Positions 27,601 through 42,600 of a stretch of DNA of 64,000 bases are shown here, in pieces (positions within the stretch are counted from its first letter, which is position 1; each line of letters starts with the position of its first letter). The stretch comes from Gymnorhina tibicen (Eukaryota > Chordata > Aves > Passeriformes > Artamidae). The stretch is taken from positions 997,275 through 1,061,274 of the forward strand of contig VXAZ01009496.1 in the NCBI GenBank assembly GCA_013399875.1, written 5' to 3'. Both the position numbers and the translations under genes were made by a program. The notes under the pieces are model-generated. The model ran no database searches. It was not told where the DNA came from and worked only from the letters and a program-made list of their open reading frames with translations.

Positions 27601-30600
27601 CAATTCCTAATTTATTTTACAAGAAAGAATGTAAATAAATATGTGTCAGAATAGCTGAAAATGTTTGTTGGTGTGTTTTGATCTGTGTATTGCTTCCAGA
27701 GTGAGGCTTAGTATACAGATAGTCCATAGGCAAAATTTGCATTTCTTCTGTGTTGCTAAAACAGATTGCTTCATCTATTTTTGAAAGCAGAAATTATGAA
27801 TTCTACAAATATTAATCAAAAATCTGTGATAAATGTATGTTTTAGGTGCAAATTTTCTTGTACTTCTCCTTTTAAACAATTGGTAGGTAACAAGATTTAA
27901 TGGCAATTCCAGTGTGCTTTCCCATAAAGCACAACCCCTAGTCTAACAATTGCATTGTTTGCCTGGTAAGAAAACATTGTGTTTTAGTTTAACGGATTAT
28001 TAGGTGTCCTGATAATGGTTTTGTGATTCTTTCTAGTCTGAAGATGACTTAGCTGAGAAAATGAGAAGCAATGAGATGCTGCAACAAGCTATCAACACCT
28101 ACGATGAGGTGGTTAGTCTGCCAAATGTCCCTTCAGACCTGATAAAACTGAGCTTGAAGCGAGAAGCAGACAGGCAGCAGTTCCTTGGTAAGTTTTGAGG
28201 ATACAGAAGTGTGAGCAAGGATTTCAAGAGATCACTAAGGATTTAGAAGTGCCAATTCTATTGAATTTTTGGTAGGACTTGTCTTCCTAGTGTCTTGAAT
28301 GAAAACCATTTTTACATTATTTAAAATTTTTATAGGGAGTTAGTGTCTATAATTTATGATAATAGGGCCTGTAGAAAGCTGCAGCAGATACTGAGAGAAG
28401 CTGTGATGAGAGGTCAAAAATTTTTATTGACAGACAAAGAAGCAACTTTTTCTACTGAAGCTGAAGAAAATCAAGAGGACATTACTGGCATAAGCAGAGT
28501 AAACATACTCAGAATAAACTTTCAGTAAACATAGAGCAGAATGGAGTTGAACACAGGGATAATATCCCCAAGGTTTAGGTTTAGATTATAGTTCTAGATC
28601 TCAGTTCTGTGATGTATGAGAAGTGCTGATTAGAATATGAGGCACAATCAAGAGTTCTGTTCCCATGGGTTGGATTTTTAAGATCAAATTGTTTTGATCT
28701 TGCTGTTCCTTAGCAAGACCTTATTTAGGAAGTCAAGGAACGTACTTCATTTTAAGCGCATAAAGCACTATAAATTTCATAATGGAACTAGAGTAGAACA
28801 ATTACTTAACACCAGAAATTAATTTAATTAATTAAGGTGAAGTTTATTATTATATGTTTACTTAGTTTCATCCAGTGCTTTGCTATCTGTGTATGATAGC
28901 GCAACCAAAGCTTAAATAATGTTACTTCTGCACTGTGAAGGGTTCTCCACAAGAGGCTGCCATAACACTGCGTGATTGGAGGGATGCCCTGAAATACTCC
29001 TGGTACAGCTACACCCCCAGTGACAGCCAGGCAGCTGAATGTGCTCCTGTCTGCACAAGTTTTTCCAGGTTCTCCTTCGTGGTCGTCAGTGAAAGTGGAG
29101 CACTTGCCTCGGATTTATGTTTCCTTATATGTTGTGTAAACGTCTTGCTACTGTTTCTTATACCTGCACTTGTAATTAAGTCTTGTTCAATCAAATCAGG
29201 TCGCATGAGGGGTTCCCTGGTTACTCTGCAGAAATTAGTTCAGCTGTTTCCCAGTGAGACTTCATTCAAGAATGACCTTGGTGTTGGTTACCTCTTGATA
29301 GGAGATAACAGCAATGCTAAGAAAGTATATGAAGAGGTGAGTTTCCATTCCAGCCAAGGAAAATTATTTACATTCCTATGTTCATTTGAAAGATGGATTG
29401 ATTGTAACTTTTTTAGTTGTTAAGCATGTCACATGAGACTTTGAAGGGTTAATACAGATACAATTTTTTTTCTAGTGCAGTCATCCTTTAATTTTAATTC
29501 TTATTTTCTTGATACTGTCATGCTAAGTTTTTCCTCATTGACAGAGGAGTGCAGATTATTTCCATATGCTTAATAGTAATTGAAATTTTTTTACCTTATG
29601 GTAGTCAGGTTTGGAATATACTGACAACGCATCTAGATGTGTTGTATGTAATGTGTAATATGTAATGCATACCATAAAAAAGATAAGCAATCTTCAAGAC
29701 AAGGAAAGCAGAAGTAAGCCAGTTTCTCTACAGGAACAGCATTTCTAACCATGTGATCAAGTAGATCAGTATTCACAAAGCTATTTAACCTTAGTTTTTT
29801 CATCTTTTTATAGGAAGCTTAAAATCTATTATTCTTTCATGATGTTTGTAGTGTGGATAATTCATTGGATTTATATTTCAGTCTTATACTATGGTTATCT
29901 GGCTGGGGAAACTTCACTGCCAGGAAAGGTCACTCTGCTCCTGTGATCTAGAAACCCTGTTAACATCTGGAAACTGTCTGACAGATGTGGAGTCTGACAT
30001 CATCGGTAGAGCACAAATTGTCACACCTGACCAGGAATGGTCTTGTTGATGCTGGCACTCTTGTAGGGCTTGTGTAGGACAGACTTGGTAATTGGCTGGT
30101 TATGGAGGCTGGAGAGGGATCAGCAGGATTACTGCCTCCTCCTGAGAATAAAGGCCCAGTTTTTCATCCCCCACATCTGGGAGTCAGAAGGGATTCTCAT
30201 CTCTGGTAGCTTCTCAAAGAGAGGGAGGATGTTCAACTACATTCCTGCGTTGGAAGCAGGAGCCAAACACTAGGAATACCGTTTTTTTTTTCTCAAACTC
30301 CTCTGGTAGTCTCAGAGGTTGCCAGAATAATGTTTGCTTTGCTACTTTGGCTACTTTTTAGGTCCCTCCATAAAATGTTTCTGTCCGATAATTTTTGTCT
30401 TGCTGTCAAAATTTCTCAGAGGATTAGAAACATTGACTTTTAAAGATAGAATTTATTAAACAAACCTGCTACTCAAGCTGCAAGGAATTTGAGAAAACAA
30501 AAACATACTCCTTTTGGGCAAGACTTTCCTTTGCAATTATTCAATGTTTTGCTGCAAACAAAATAGTTGTTAGAATTTCTCAATGATCAAAGGGATTTTT

Positions 30601-33600
30601 ATACATGGAGGAAGGTCATGGATTTGCTGTATAATTACTTTGATACTGAGTTTTATATACTTCAGAAGAAATATATAGGGCTCTGATTAAGAACAGATAC
30701 GCAACTGGTGTGCTTTTAATGTGTTGTTTTCCATTCTTCTTTATCCAGTGTAATTACTCTGTTTTGCAGTTCACTAACACTGAAATAGAATAGAACATAG
30801 TGATGTTCTGTCCTTGTGAAAGGAGGACAAATAATATTTTTAAAAAGGCTTGGATTAATTTTTTTTTAAATCATGCTGGGTTTCTCCGTATTTTAGGTAT
30901 TCCTCAGGCTGAATTCCAACACAGTAATGTCATTTTTTAGTTGTAATTCAGGATAAATTTACACTAAGGATTTTAAGAAAGAATACATACCCAGAGAAAC
31001 AGGGAGAATCTCATGTGGACTTGCTTTGGTTCTTGATTCTAGTGGAGGCTTCTTGCATGATTTTGGCCAGATTGCTTAGGGGCTACATGGCCTGCTCTGG
31101 AGTGCTTTGCTCAGCTGTTGCAATGCATATTTAGAAAGTGCTTGGCATATGGTTTTGAGCTCCTACCATAGGTGCTCGGGTTCTCTACATGGTAGAGAAA
31201 GGGGCAGACTGAATAGTGGCTCTGACGGCCTCAAGGAGACGTTACTCTTCCCATGATTTTTGAAAAAACTGGGAAACTTTTGAAGTGTAACTAAGTCCTT
31301 CTCACTTCTGTAATCTTTTGATAGAAAAGATTTTAAGAGCGCACAGACAAGAGCATGAGCTCAGTGCTGCAAAGTAGATACCTCCAATATTTATGAATCC
31401 TGGGTTCTGTTTCCCACTGTAAGGATGTTCATACATTTTATTAAAGTGTTCTTTAATGCAGAAAGGACAGGCATCTTAGAGTTCAGGACACATCCTCAAC
31501 AGAACATACCCCTTATTCAGCTTAAAGTCTCAGCTTTTTGTTGATATCCCTCTAGTCTTATTCATGGTTGTCTAACTTCCTGTGTGTGTGGTACTTGTTT
31601 CTGCTCTTCAGGAAAATTCCCAAGCAGTTAAACGCTCTTCTCTGCGGAGGAACTTAAACTCCAAATTTCCCATTTCCTGGGAATCTGCTAGATTAATGGG
31701 CAAAAGGTACCTTTACTTCCTGCTGTAACATTTCAATCTCAATTCGATGTTACTGAGCTGTGTTAAGCATGGACTGAGCACATGCAACCAGATGAACACT
31801 TCACAGGCACTGTTCCCTGCATGGGATCACAGTGAGTACCAGTTCAGACCAGGTGAATCCTAGCTTGCATCATCTTCAAGGAATTGAAGAGAAGCCCAGG
31901 GAATCCTAGTGGATGAAAACTTTCTGCTTTTGCTTTACGTTTAATAACCAGTTTACTTATTTTCCAGTCAATTCCTATTTTGCTTTCCAAATTTGATGCA
32001 TCTTAGCAGCTTATTTTAAAAGTCTTTAATATATGTTTCTTCTTTTAGCTACAGAAGCAATGTGTATAAACATTGAGCTTCAGACCAAGAGAGTTTTTTG
32101 CTTCCAACTGTAGTGTGCTATAGTATAACTTGCCCAAAATACACTTTTCTAGTTTGTGTTTGCCAGAATTTTTGCTGAACCACAGATGGAAAATGGTGTC
32201 CAACTGGAGAGGATTTCAGTTTTGCCTCTAATATTAAATCATTTTCTTCTGCATATTGCCCTTAGGGACATGGAAACATAATGTTAAGGGTAATCCTAGT
32301 AGAATTCAGAGCTATTTGTATTTTTGAAGAAAAGGTAACTTTAAAAGTAGTCCTGATGGAATTTAGAATTATTTTCGGTTCAAACATCTACAGATTATAA
32401 AAAAATACAGTGAAAGAGACCTTTGTGAGACTGGTTACTCAGCTAATAGCACTTTTTCTGCTTCCATGCTGAGGCATGTGTGCATGGTTCAGTGCAGCAT
32501 TATACAGGCATGCATAAGCCAGCTCTGATTGAGCTATTTCAGGTACCAAAACCAGAATATCCACATTAATACAGTACTCTGCCCTGGCTAATTAGCCACT
32601 GATAGCCCCAGAGGTTAATTTCTATATTCATGATTAATATTTAATGGGCTATGAGCAGTTTAGTAAAACTTATTTCTAAACATAATTAATATTGCATGCA
32701 GCAACAGCAACAGAGTAATACAATTTACATTAAATACTTCCAGTGTAATTTCTGCTGATTGTATCTCTTTGCTTCTCTTTAGGGGCTCTGAACGTAGATC
32801 ATTCCATAATGCAACTTGGCGTAGTTTAAATGAACCGTAATACAGAAAATTCTATTCTGTCTTAATTAATCAGATAGCTTTATCCTATAGTTAAGGAAAC
32901 TGTAACGAAATTATGTGGCTAATAAATATTTCTGTCAGTCATTTCATTTCACCCTGCAGGTACAGATTCTTGGATCAAAATAATTATACACAGAATGCTG
33001 TAGTCAAAAGGCATAAGATGCAGAAGGTGGTAGTGTATTCTTATACTAGGGATCAAGGTCATCCTTACTGTGCTACTTTTTCCTAATAATATCTCATACT
33101 ATGGACTTCAGATAGATTCTCAAATTGTTTGTTCCTTCATAATAAGGAATTCCTTCACTTCTATGAAAAGGAGTGAAATGCTGCTGTTTTTAACTCATAA
33201 CATTTTATACCCTCATTGCTGTGATTTTTGGTTTTGCTTGGATGCAGTTGGTGTGCATAAGATTTGAGAAAAGAGAGAAATTGGTCCAGAGAGCTTCTTA
33301 TGATTTTGCTTGTAATTATTTTGATTGAAAAATTATGTCAGACAGTGACTGGAAAAGGCAGAGGAAAATAACTGTAATGTATGCAGGCATTTTATCCATG
33401 GCATAAGTTTAGTAGCTTCAGAAATGGATTTAGGCAAGAGAAAATGCTCATCTGTCTGTTGTTTTGTATTTAGCAGCTGTCTAGACATTGAGTGGGTATC
33501 AGCCTCTGTAATTCTACTGCCTGCCAGGCTCCTGTGATGATCCTCACAGACTAAGGGTCTAACCTGATAAGGCTGTCCACCCTTATTTTAAGGAGAGAAG

Positions 33601-36600
33601 AGGTGTAAAACAGATTAACTTGACCATGTAATTGATATTGCATAGAGCTACAAATTACATTGAATATATACATCATAGAAATGCAGAGCTGAAAAGCAGA
33701 TGAAGACATTCTCTCTAATTTTCGCCTTGGCTGGAATGCACTTAAATTATCTGACTGGTGTTGGGGATGCATGTTTCAGAATTCAGGTTGGCCAGCTTCA
33801 CGCCTCCTTCCCCTGAAACGCTGCCCCACACAATGATCCTCTCCTACAGAGGTCCCTGTACTCACAAATCTTTCTCTTGCATGGTCCTCCTGAAATATCC
33901 ATCTCTGGACACTTACCCGTGAGTTTTCCTATTCTGCAAAATTAAGCCAGTTTGTAACCCAGATATAATCTGAATCTTGTTGAGAGTACAAAATCCGTTA
34001 GCTGAATTTAGCGTGCTTGGTCTTGGTCAAAGAGTGCAGTACACAGCTATACATGAATAATTTATCCATCACCTTCTAGTGTGAAAGCACACTGAGTCAC
34101 TACTGCAGTAGACTTCTTATTACCTTCTTTCTCATGGCCAGAAAAGTGCACTGTTCCAGAGAGTGCTCCAGTTTACCACTGTGCTGAGAGTGCCCTTGGT
34201 GTTCCAGGGTTTGCACATCCCCATCACACGATGCTGGCATTACTTTACAGCTTCTTTCTAAATTGTAGTCACTATGCTTCACGTATTTTCTCTTGCAAAC
34301 GTATTTTCTCTGGCAAAGTTTGCCACCAGTGGAAACCTATCCAATTTAAAACTGTTTCAGGCATGTTTCTGCTGCAGACTTTTTTAAGAGTAGCTGCTTT
34401 CCTTCAGATTAGTCAAACCTGGAATAAGTAACTTAAGTGTTAATGGTGGCTTTAATTCTGTAATGTAGCATGCTGTACCTCAAGAGAGAAGTATAGAAAA
34501 GGGCGAACAACTGAAAAATAAAGCAGCTCCTGTTGAAATAATTTTACTTCTGAGATTTCAAAGTTTGGCTTGTCTGGAGAAAGCACAAAAGTGAATGAGG
34601 AAAAGAAAGTAAAGACAAGCCAAGGGTTTACCTGAGAGTCAGTAATGGAAGAAAATACCAATGTGTTACTAACTAGTAGTGTGTACACAGATTTGTTAAT
34701 TTGCATAGATTCATACAGGTGTATTTAATTCATTTGCTCTCAAACAGGTTCTGAGTCTGGCTCCAAATGATGGCTTTGCCAAAGTACATTATGGCTTCAT
34801 CCTGAAGGCAGAAAACAAGATAGCAGAGAGCATACCTTATCTACAGGTACTTTCTCACCCACAGTAAATGTTCTACCAGCAAAAAGTAGAATTGGAATAT
34901 ATAAAATGTGTCAAACTAGAAGTATACTAATTGTCAAAGTAGTATACTACAAAGAAGTATACTAAATATGTCAAATTAGAAGTATACTAATTTCAAATCA
35001 CTGCTTAAGCTATTTGTTGGAGTTATACTGGTGTATCACTGCTTATGAACTGGAACAGATTTGTACATTGAAACTCATCAATTCTTAAACATCAAGTATT
35101 TGTTTTATTAATGGTTAACCCAAAGTACAGAGCTGTGAGCCTCAAATTTTTGGGGGGTTGGTTGTATGCAAACCTAAGGTTCTTGAAAGATCCAGAGAAG
35201 GCTTATGTATACTTCTGAATGGAAAGAAATACTACAAAATAAAACCTTGATCCAGCTTTATAAAATGCTTGTGTATATGTTTGTAGGGTCAGGGGCAAGT
35301 ATCCATCTCTGAATATGCCTCTGTTTTGGAGGGACTGAGGGGAGAGGCTGTGGAATTTGGAAAGCTGGTAACATTTCTCACTGACTTTTTGCTGACGTAT
35401 TCATTCGGCTTAAGTTCCAGGTTACCGTGGTGGTTACATTTTCTACCTAATTTCATTGCCTGTCTCTTGCATAGAATTGACAGCCTATTTACAACCATCA
35501 AATGAACTCTTTTAGAAGTCCTATTGGAGTTCTTGAACCTTTCATTTTTATTTATTTATGTACTTAATTTTTAGGAAGGACTAGAGTCTGGTGACCCTGG
35601 CACAGATGATGGACGTTTTTATTTTCATCTGGGTGATGCCTTACAGAGAATGGGAGACAAAGAGGTAGATGTTTAACATGTTCTTGCTTTAAAATCTAAA
35701 TCTCTGAGGGACTGTGGAATCCAGAAAAAACCTTTAATAACGGGTTTAATGTAGAAAACATGAATAGTCCTATTGCAACAAAAATCCTTGTAGAAGTCAA
35801 GATGATCAACAGCAAAAAATCTGTTGTTAGTATTACAATACAATCTCTTAGTATCCCTTGCTTTAGATTTAACTTAAACTGCTGAAGCTGGCATAGGGCA
35901 GCTTGAATCAAGGGACTAAAAATTTACAAGAATTTTAAATGTTTCTAGAATCTGTTTTCTGCTTATATCACTTACAACCCAGATTTTAGTGAGAGTTAAA
36001 AGAGTCAGTTACGTGTATATTACTGGATAGAAGTTCTTGTATAACAGTGTTTTGTAAATCTTTCTTTCTTTACAAGGAAAAAGCACTAATGAGTATGTGA
36101 TAAAAGAGGATCATGAGAGGACTGAATGTGTAGGCAGAGTTATGAAATTTGTTCAATAACTAAATTAGCAAAATCAATCAGGAAAACAGAAATTTGTATA
36201 ATGTATCTGTTGAGTGCCCAACAAAAACAAACATATGGCACTGGAAGCCATAAGAGTTTCTGGTTTGTTTAGTTGAGGTGAAATTATACTTAAAAGCCAA
36301 ATTTAAATGTATGAATTAGCACTACTCTCATGGTAGGGGAGCAGATGGCCTTTTTTGAAGACTGATTAGTAATGAACTTTAATATGGGCATGAATTTAAA
36401 AACAACAGCAAAAAAAACCCCAATCCATTCTAATTCCTAGGTGGGAAATATGAAAAGAATAAGCATTAAAAAGCAGAGTAGAAATAGCCATGAAGATCAC
36501 TGCTTTTTAATAACTTACCTAGTAATGTCTGTAATATTAATACCTAAAAAACTGTGAAAAGTGATGACCTCTTTAGTACCATGGCCCAGTCAGTGGGAGG

Positions 36601-39600
36601 TTCTCCAGTATGAACTGTTGACAAGTGGGCTGTGATGAAGCCTCTGTGTGTGATCTTTCTCAAGCCTGATCCATCAGGTTAGCTTTTTTTTTTAATAATT
36701 CATGGAACTTTTATTACAGTACTTTATATATACAGTAGATCTAGAACATTGAAATGTAATATCTGAATTTTAAGTTAGATTGCCTTCCCTGCAATACTTT
36801 TCCAATGAGATTTTTTAAAATTGCAGAATTAGTTTACCTCATTTTACTTAGAAATACATGTACACAGACACACAGAGTCTGCTTTCACACTCTCTCTGAC
36901 TCTGTCTCCTTCTCTCAAATCCCTGTACATTTCCATGGGACATTCTGGGTTGAGTTGCTGAGCCTAGAACATCCCATTGCAATATCCGACTAAAGATACC
37001 TCACAGATGTAATTAATGTGCATCAACTCTAACCCCAGGATAATTATGTGTTAATGTTTATGGACTTAATGGCCAAATCTGCTGTAGAAGAAGTTTAATT
37101 AATGACAAATGAACTTCTTGCGATAGAGGAGACTTCTAAATTTATCGGTGGAAAGTCCATTGTTCAGCTAAATTTTTCTCACTGACCTTGCTAGACTTGC
37201 TGAATTTCAAGATTTAATCAAGGAAACAGATCAATATTTAAGTTACATGTGAAATTGCTATCACTGAAGGTTTGTTGAAGGGAGATATTAATCTATTAGA
37301 GCTAAATTAGGAGTTATGAATGTGGCCTTGGGAAGTGTTAGGGAAACAGTACTGAGTATGCCCTTTCCAACTATAATTTGATAAAATGCCAAATTGGCTT
37401 AAGAAAAGATAAATTAAAACCGTGGAAGTTATTACAGAACAAAGCACTCTTCACACATAATGTGTAAACTGAGTGCATCTGAAACAATTTTTGTCCTGGA
37501 AAAGAGCTACACTGTTGTAGCTCTCCTGAATAATACCATGTTCCACTGCCAAGACCTGCATGAGAAATGTTTCTTACAGAGTCTTGGGAATGGAAAAGAC
37601 AAGGGAGGCAGCCTAACCCTACTCCATCCTGGTAAAGGCAACTTCCATAGCACAATTCTTCTAATAAATAAAGATTAACTGTATTATACATCGTGATTAT
37701 AGCTGATGTATCTTAAAAAGCAGCAACAGTCGTACTCACCACTCAGTGGCTGAAACAAGAAATTCATTCCCCTTATCGTTTGGGCTAGCTCCAGACATTG
37801 CAAAGGAATGCAGGCAGTCAGCATGAACAATCTATTGATATCTCGCTCGTACTACAACTTTGGGGAACAAAATGTTGTAAATCACAATGCTTCCATTTCA
37901 GAGAATTACCCAAGATAACAATAAAATTTAAAGATATCCTGTGTATTACCCAAAGGTATATACACTGTATTTTTTTGACCCATGCACAATTTTACTGAGC
38001 TTCTCTAGGCAGAAAAGGATGACAGTTTATATATGATCTGATGTTGTTCTGTTCATCCACACTACTTTTGTGTACTTCAAATAAATATTGTAAGGCAACA
38101 TTGTATTGCAGACTTTCCTCCATACTTTGGGAGAGTTATAAAGATCAGAGTACCATATTTTTTTTAAAGCTTGAAGAAAATTTACAGACCCTCAATGAGG
38201 ACTTTGTCAAGTTTCTGTTCAAGGCAGGGATTTCTGCCTGCTTCAGTCCCTCTGCTCTAAAATTCTTACTCTCCTATTTCTCTTCTTAGCTGTCCTGGGT
38301 TTTTTTAGTTTGTGGTGGTTTTGGGGGTTTTGTTTCTTTGTTTGTGGATTTTTGGTTTTGTGTTGTCTGAAATATTGCAGCTGTAGCAGCAATGGACAGG
38401 AAGGAGGCATCCCTGTATAAGCTTCTCTGCATATGGTTTGTCACAGTACTACAAATGCTGGATCTTTTCTTTCCAAGCATGTCATTTTTGTTCTTTGCAA
38501 GACCTTGTTTTGCTGCTATGCAGGGGTAAAACAAATTATGTAAAGTGAGAGTAAAGACAAGCAAAGGTCAAGTATTAACTTCAGTAGTTGTCTATCATGG
38601 GATCAGTTTTGATGTGGCAACAAATATTTGAAGAGACTCAAGTACATATAAGTATTAGATAAGGAACAGTTTAGATCCACAAAGTCATCAGGGTTTTCAT
38701 CGTCACAGCATCTCCATTGGCAGCAGAAGACAGTCATCTTTAATTTGTAGGTAGAGGATTGAAACAGAAAATGAGGTTGACCAAGATGAGAAATAATTGG
38801 ATCTTCTAAGACCAAGGACAGGGCATGAATTACTGGCCCATATTTGATGTGAATGGTTGTGAGAAGATTATCCTATTTTGTTACTGTTGGATTGGACTCG
38901 CTTGGCCAACTGATCTGTTTTGTTATTTGGGTTTTTTTTGGTTTTTGTGGGTTTTTCTTCCTTAAAGTATTCATTAGGACGTTTTATTAAAAGAATAACT
39001 CCAACATCCAAAGAGACAGTCTGCTACCTTGCCAGAAAGTGTTACTTTCTTCCTGTAGGAGCTTGGCTGTTATGAATTTGGTTGTTAACAACTAAAATGT
39101 TTTAGGCATACAAGTGGTATGAACTTGGATACCAAAGAGGTCACTTTGCATCAGTTTGGCAGCGATCCCTCTACAATGTCAAGGGGCTGAAAGCTCAGCC
39201 TTGGTGGACAGCAAGTGAAACTGGATATACAGAACTGGTGAAGGTAAGGCTTCATTATACTTCCATTTTTTATTAAAATTTCAACTATAATCTAAGTTAT
39301 TAAGCAGAGAAAATGCTAATCAATGAGGTCAGAACTACTGACTCTGAATTACAGACACCACTGTCAGACTGAGCACAAGACTTAAGTAAGATACTGTAAA
39401 AGAAGCTCAGACATTTTCAAATTTGAGACTGGGGACAGGATGGCTAAAATGATTAATAAATACAAAATTTACATAGTAGACAAATGTAACATTTCAAGTG
39501 GAAAATGACAGCACACTTCGGTAATGTCTGGAACACCCATTGTGAATTTTTAATTAGTCAGGAAAGGCTGTGCTTTTGAGCCCTTGTGTAACATTTAGTG

Positions 39601-42600
39601 ACTTTGGAAGCTTTTAATTTCATAAGAGAAACAAGTGTAGATTTCCAGTGATGGATTTAACAAAAGATAATAGCACAGAATTTAAATTCTTTAAAAGGTT
39701 TTTTATTTATTTAATGCAAGGCAAGTGGTGTGGTTATTGTTCATAACAACAGCTTTTATTTCCAAAATTGCATTGTTTTTATTAATGTATTATAATTCTA
39801 ATAATAATTCCTAAAAAATAAAAAATTAGGGAGAGCCTTTTTTCCCTGTATATTTCAATTATTGGTGTTTGCTTTAGAGAAACCATTATGGGTAAATAAT
39901 TTAAACCCAAAAATTTATATTTGTAAGGAATAAGTTCCTTCAGAGTGGTTGTTTCTTTATTCTTAGTTACATAGCATGTTGTAAAAGAACCACTATGGAA
40001 GGATGATTTTATTTATTTTCTGGTGTTAACTCTCCTACTGCTTTGCTTAAAAAATGGTGCCTGGTGCTTAACTTCCTGATGGGTAACGTTAAAAAAAACC
40101 AATCTCATACTTAATCTATTTTAATATTACCTGCTTGGTAATATTAACTGCTTGGATGTCTTAAGGAAGAGGGTTTTGGGCTGGGTTTATTTTGCGGGGG
40201 AGGCGGGGAAGACTGAGAATATCTCAGTAACTTATCAGGACATGGTAAATCTTAATTAGTGGAACTGTGCTGAAGGGAAGTGGATATTTGAATGTCTCTG
40301 CAGCTCATCGAGGCCTGATGTTTTTCCTTGAAAGAATAGGAAGAGGCACCTGATTTCTCAGGGAGAACAAAATATAAACCTTTATATTAGGAAGGGTGTG
40401 GCGAGTGATTTATGTAGAGATGCTCTGCTAATGTTTCTGATTTACAGTATTTTAGGCCCTTGGATATAGGAGTACAAGAAACTGTCTTTCTCTTTTGATC
40501 TCAGCTGAAAGGAAACCTTACTTTCATCTTTGAAAACCTGTCCTTTTCCCTTGGGACAATTAGCTTTCCTCAGCCAGTCCTACTAAGTCACTGCATCTTT
40601 CTCCAGTACCTTCTGTAGAACCTCAGCTATAGCATTATTCTATTCCAGTGATCATTTGAAAAATAATAATAGAAATACAGTGGTGTTGGATCCTAGAGAC
40701 TTTTCACTGGTCTGAAATTAATACATAGACAATGACTTAAGTAACTTTGTCCTTTCTGCATATTGTGTCCTTTGACTTTTGGAAAGGACCCAGAGGATGC
40801 TTTGCCAATAATTTACTCCAGTGAATAGCTGATTGATTAAAGTAGATCTTCTATTGTTGGTTTTCTCAGATGGCTTAGATTTTATTAATTAAGTTTCAAG
40901 TGCAGCAAGAAAAGTGCAGAAAGACAATGAAAGTATTGGCAACAGCACATATCTTTATAGTTTTCCATAGGCTGACAGTTGGGCCTTAATGGTTTAGGTA
41001 ATAATAGCTAAACATTCATAGTTAGGGGAGGAATTAAATAAAATGTGTATTTAAAGTGTGGTTGGATGCATTGGAGAGACTTGTGTTGAAAAGAGCAAAG
41101 ATGATGCATACAAGTGCTGATGTTTAAGCACTGTGAGTGATTGAATGGGTGCAAGGAATCTATTTTGAATGGTTTGAAACACTGCCCCTTGCTTGGAGCG
41201 TTACCCAGTGGAGATGTGGTAACTGATTGTGAATGCTTTCCTGTTCTGTTTCAGTAACAAAGTGAAGTATGTTAAACTCTTCACCATGATTTTATTTTGT
41301 AGTTCAGTGCATTAAAATGGATGTGTGGTCAGTAGTTATGCCTCACGTGAGGGATAGCAACCTCTTAATCTCTTCCTTTGCCATTTATAATCATGCATTG
41401 AAAGGGTTTGACAGCACAGAGGATACTTTCAGTATAATGGTTTCACATAAAAATAAACCAGTATTAAAAAATCCCTATTTAAATAAAATCTACGTTACTG
41501 CCAGATGTACAGCAACTGTAAACTTCAATTGTTGTTAGGAACTGTATTTAAAAAGCCATATGGAGGTTTATGGGAATCAGCTGCTAGCAAACAAGTACAT
41601 ATGGTCCCAGTGCTGGTTGCCTCCTGATTTTTCACTTGTAATCAGGATACTGCACCAAATATAATATGAATTTTTTGCTTTAACCTGGAACTTGAATCCT
41701 TAAATATCATGGAGCCATAAGTATATTTAACTTTTTTCCTGTAGATACCAACTCTTGGATCAGGAGCTGTAAGTCCAAGTGCTGAACTTAGTCATTGTGC
41801 TTTAATGATGTTTTGTGTTCTTACTATTCAAGGTATCCCTAAGAGTCTGTAATATCAGGGAGACCAAGGCTGAGCACTTTATTTCTCCCTAGGAGCTGTC
41901 TGTTGCTCATTATAAAGCACTACCAGTGTGTTTTACAGATGGGGTCTAGGTTTTTAGGACAAAACCCTATTGATTTCTGGGCAATTTATGTCTAAAACCG
42001 TTGAGGATTTAGTTCAAAATTGATGAGATGTATTCAAATAAATTTGTATCCAGCATGTTGGGGAAGGAGCCTTTAAACACAAGGACAGACACTTACCTTT
42101 ATAGGTTAACCTTCAACCTGGGGCACTTGAGACAGAGTAGAGGTGACAAAGCAGCTGTTGCCTACAATGCCTTGGACCACCAGTGCTCTTCATGCATCGT
42201 CTTGTCCACATGGATGAATGCTCCCTCTTACCTTTTTTCAGCTGAGGGAGTAGGATGAGTTTGAGGAAGCACAGAAAAACTTGTAATATCTTTTAAAGTT
42301 TTCCAGTTTTGTTTCTCTGTATCATTAAATTGAGGCTGGTGTCAGTGTAGGTTATTCTTTTCTTTCTCTTCTCCAGCCAGTGCAAAACCAGGAACTCAAG
42401 CTGGCATTTCCTTTTGTAGATAAGATAGTGCTGAATAAGTAGCAGCACTGTTCTCGTATTCATCTCTGGTTAGGTGGAAATTTTCAATCTGTTTTTATAC
42501 CCTACATTTTGGAAAAGTCAGTTTTCCAAAGATATTCTAAAAAAAAAACCAACCCCGAAACAACTCTCTACATTTTTACTTAATGCTTATTGTTAAATGT

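Noticed and set aside
28935..29423. 162-codon + strand open frame overlapping the exon at 29200.
   Set aside because: Only 29200-29336 is conserved ASPH coding sequence; the flanks are intron that happens to lack stops.
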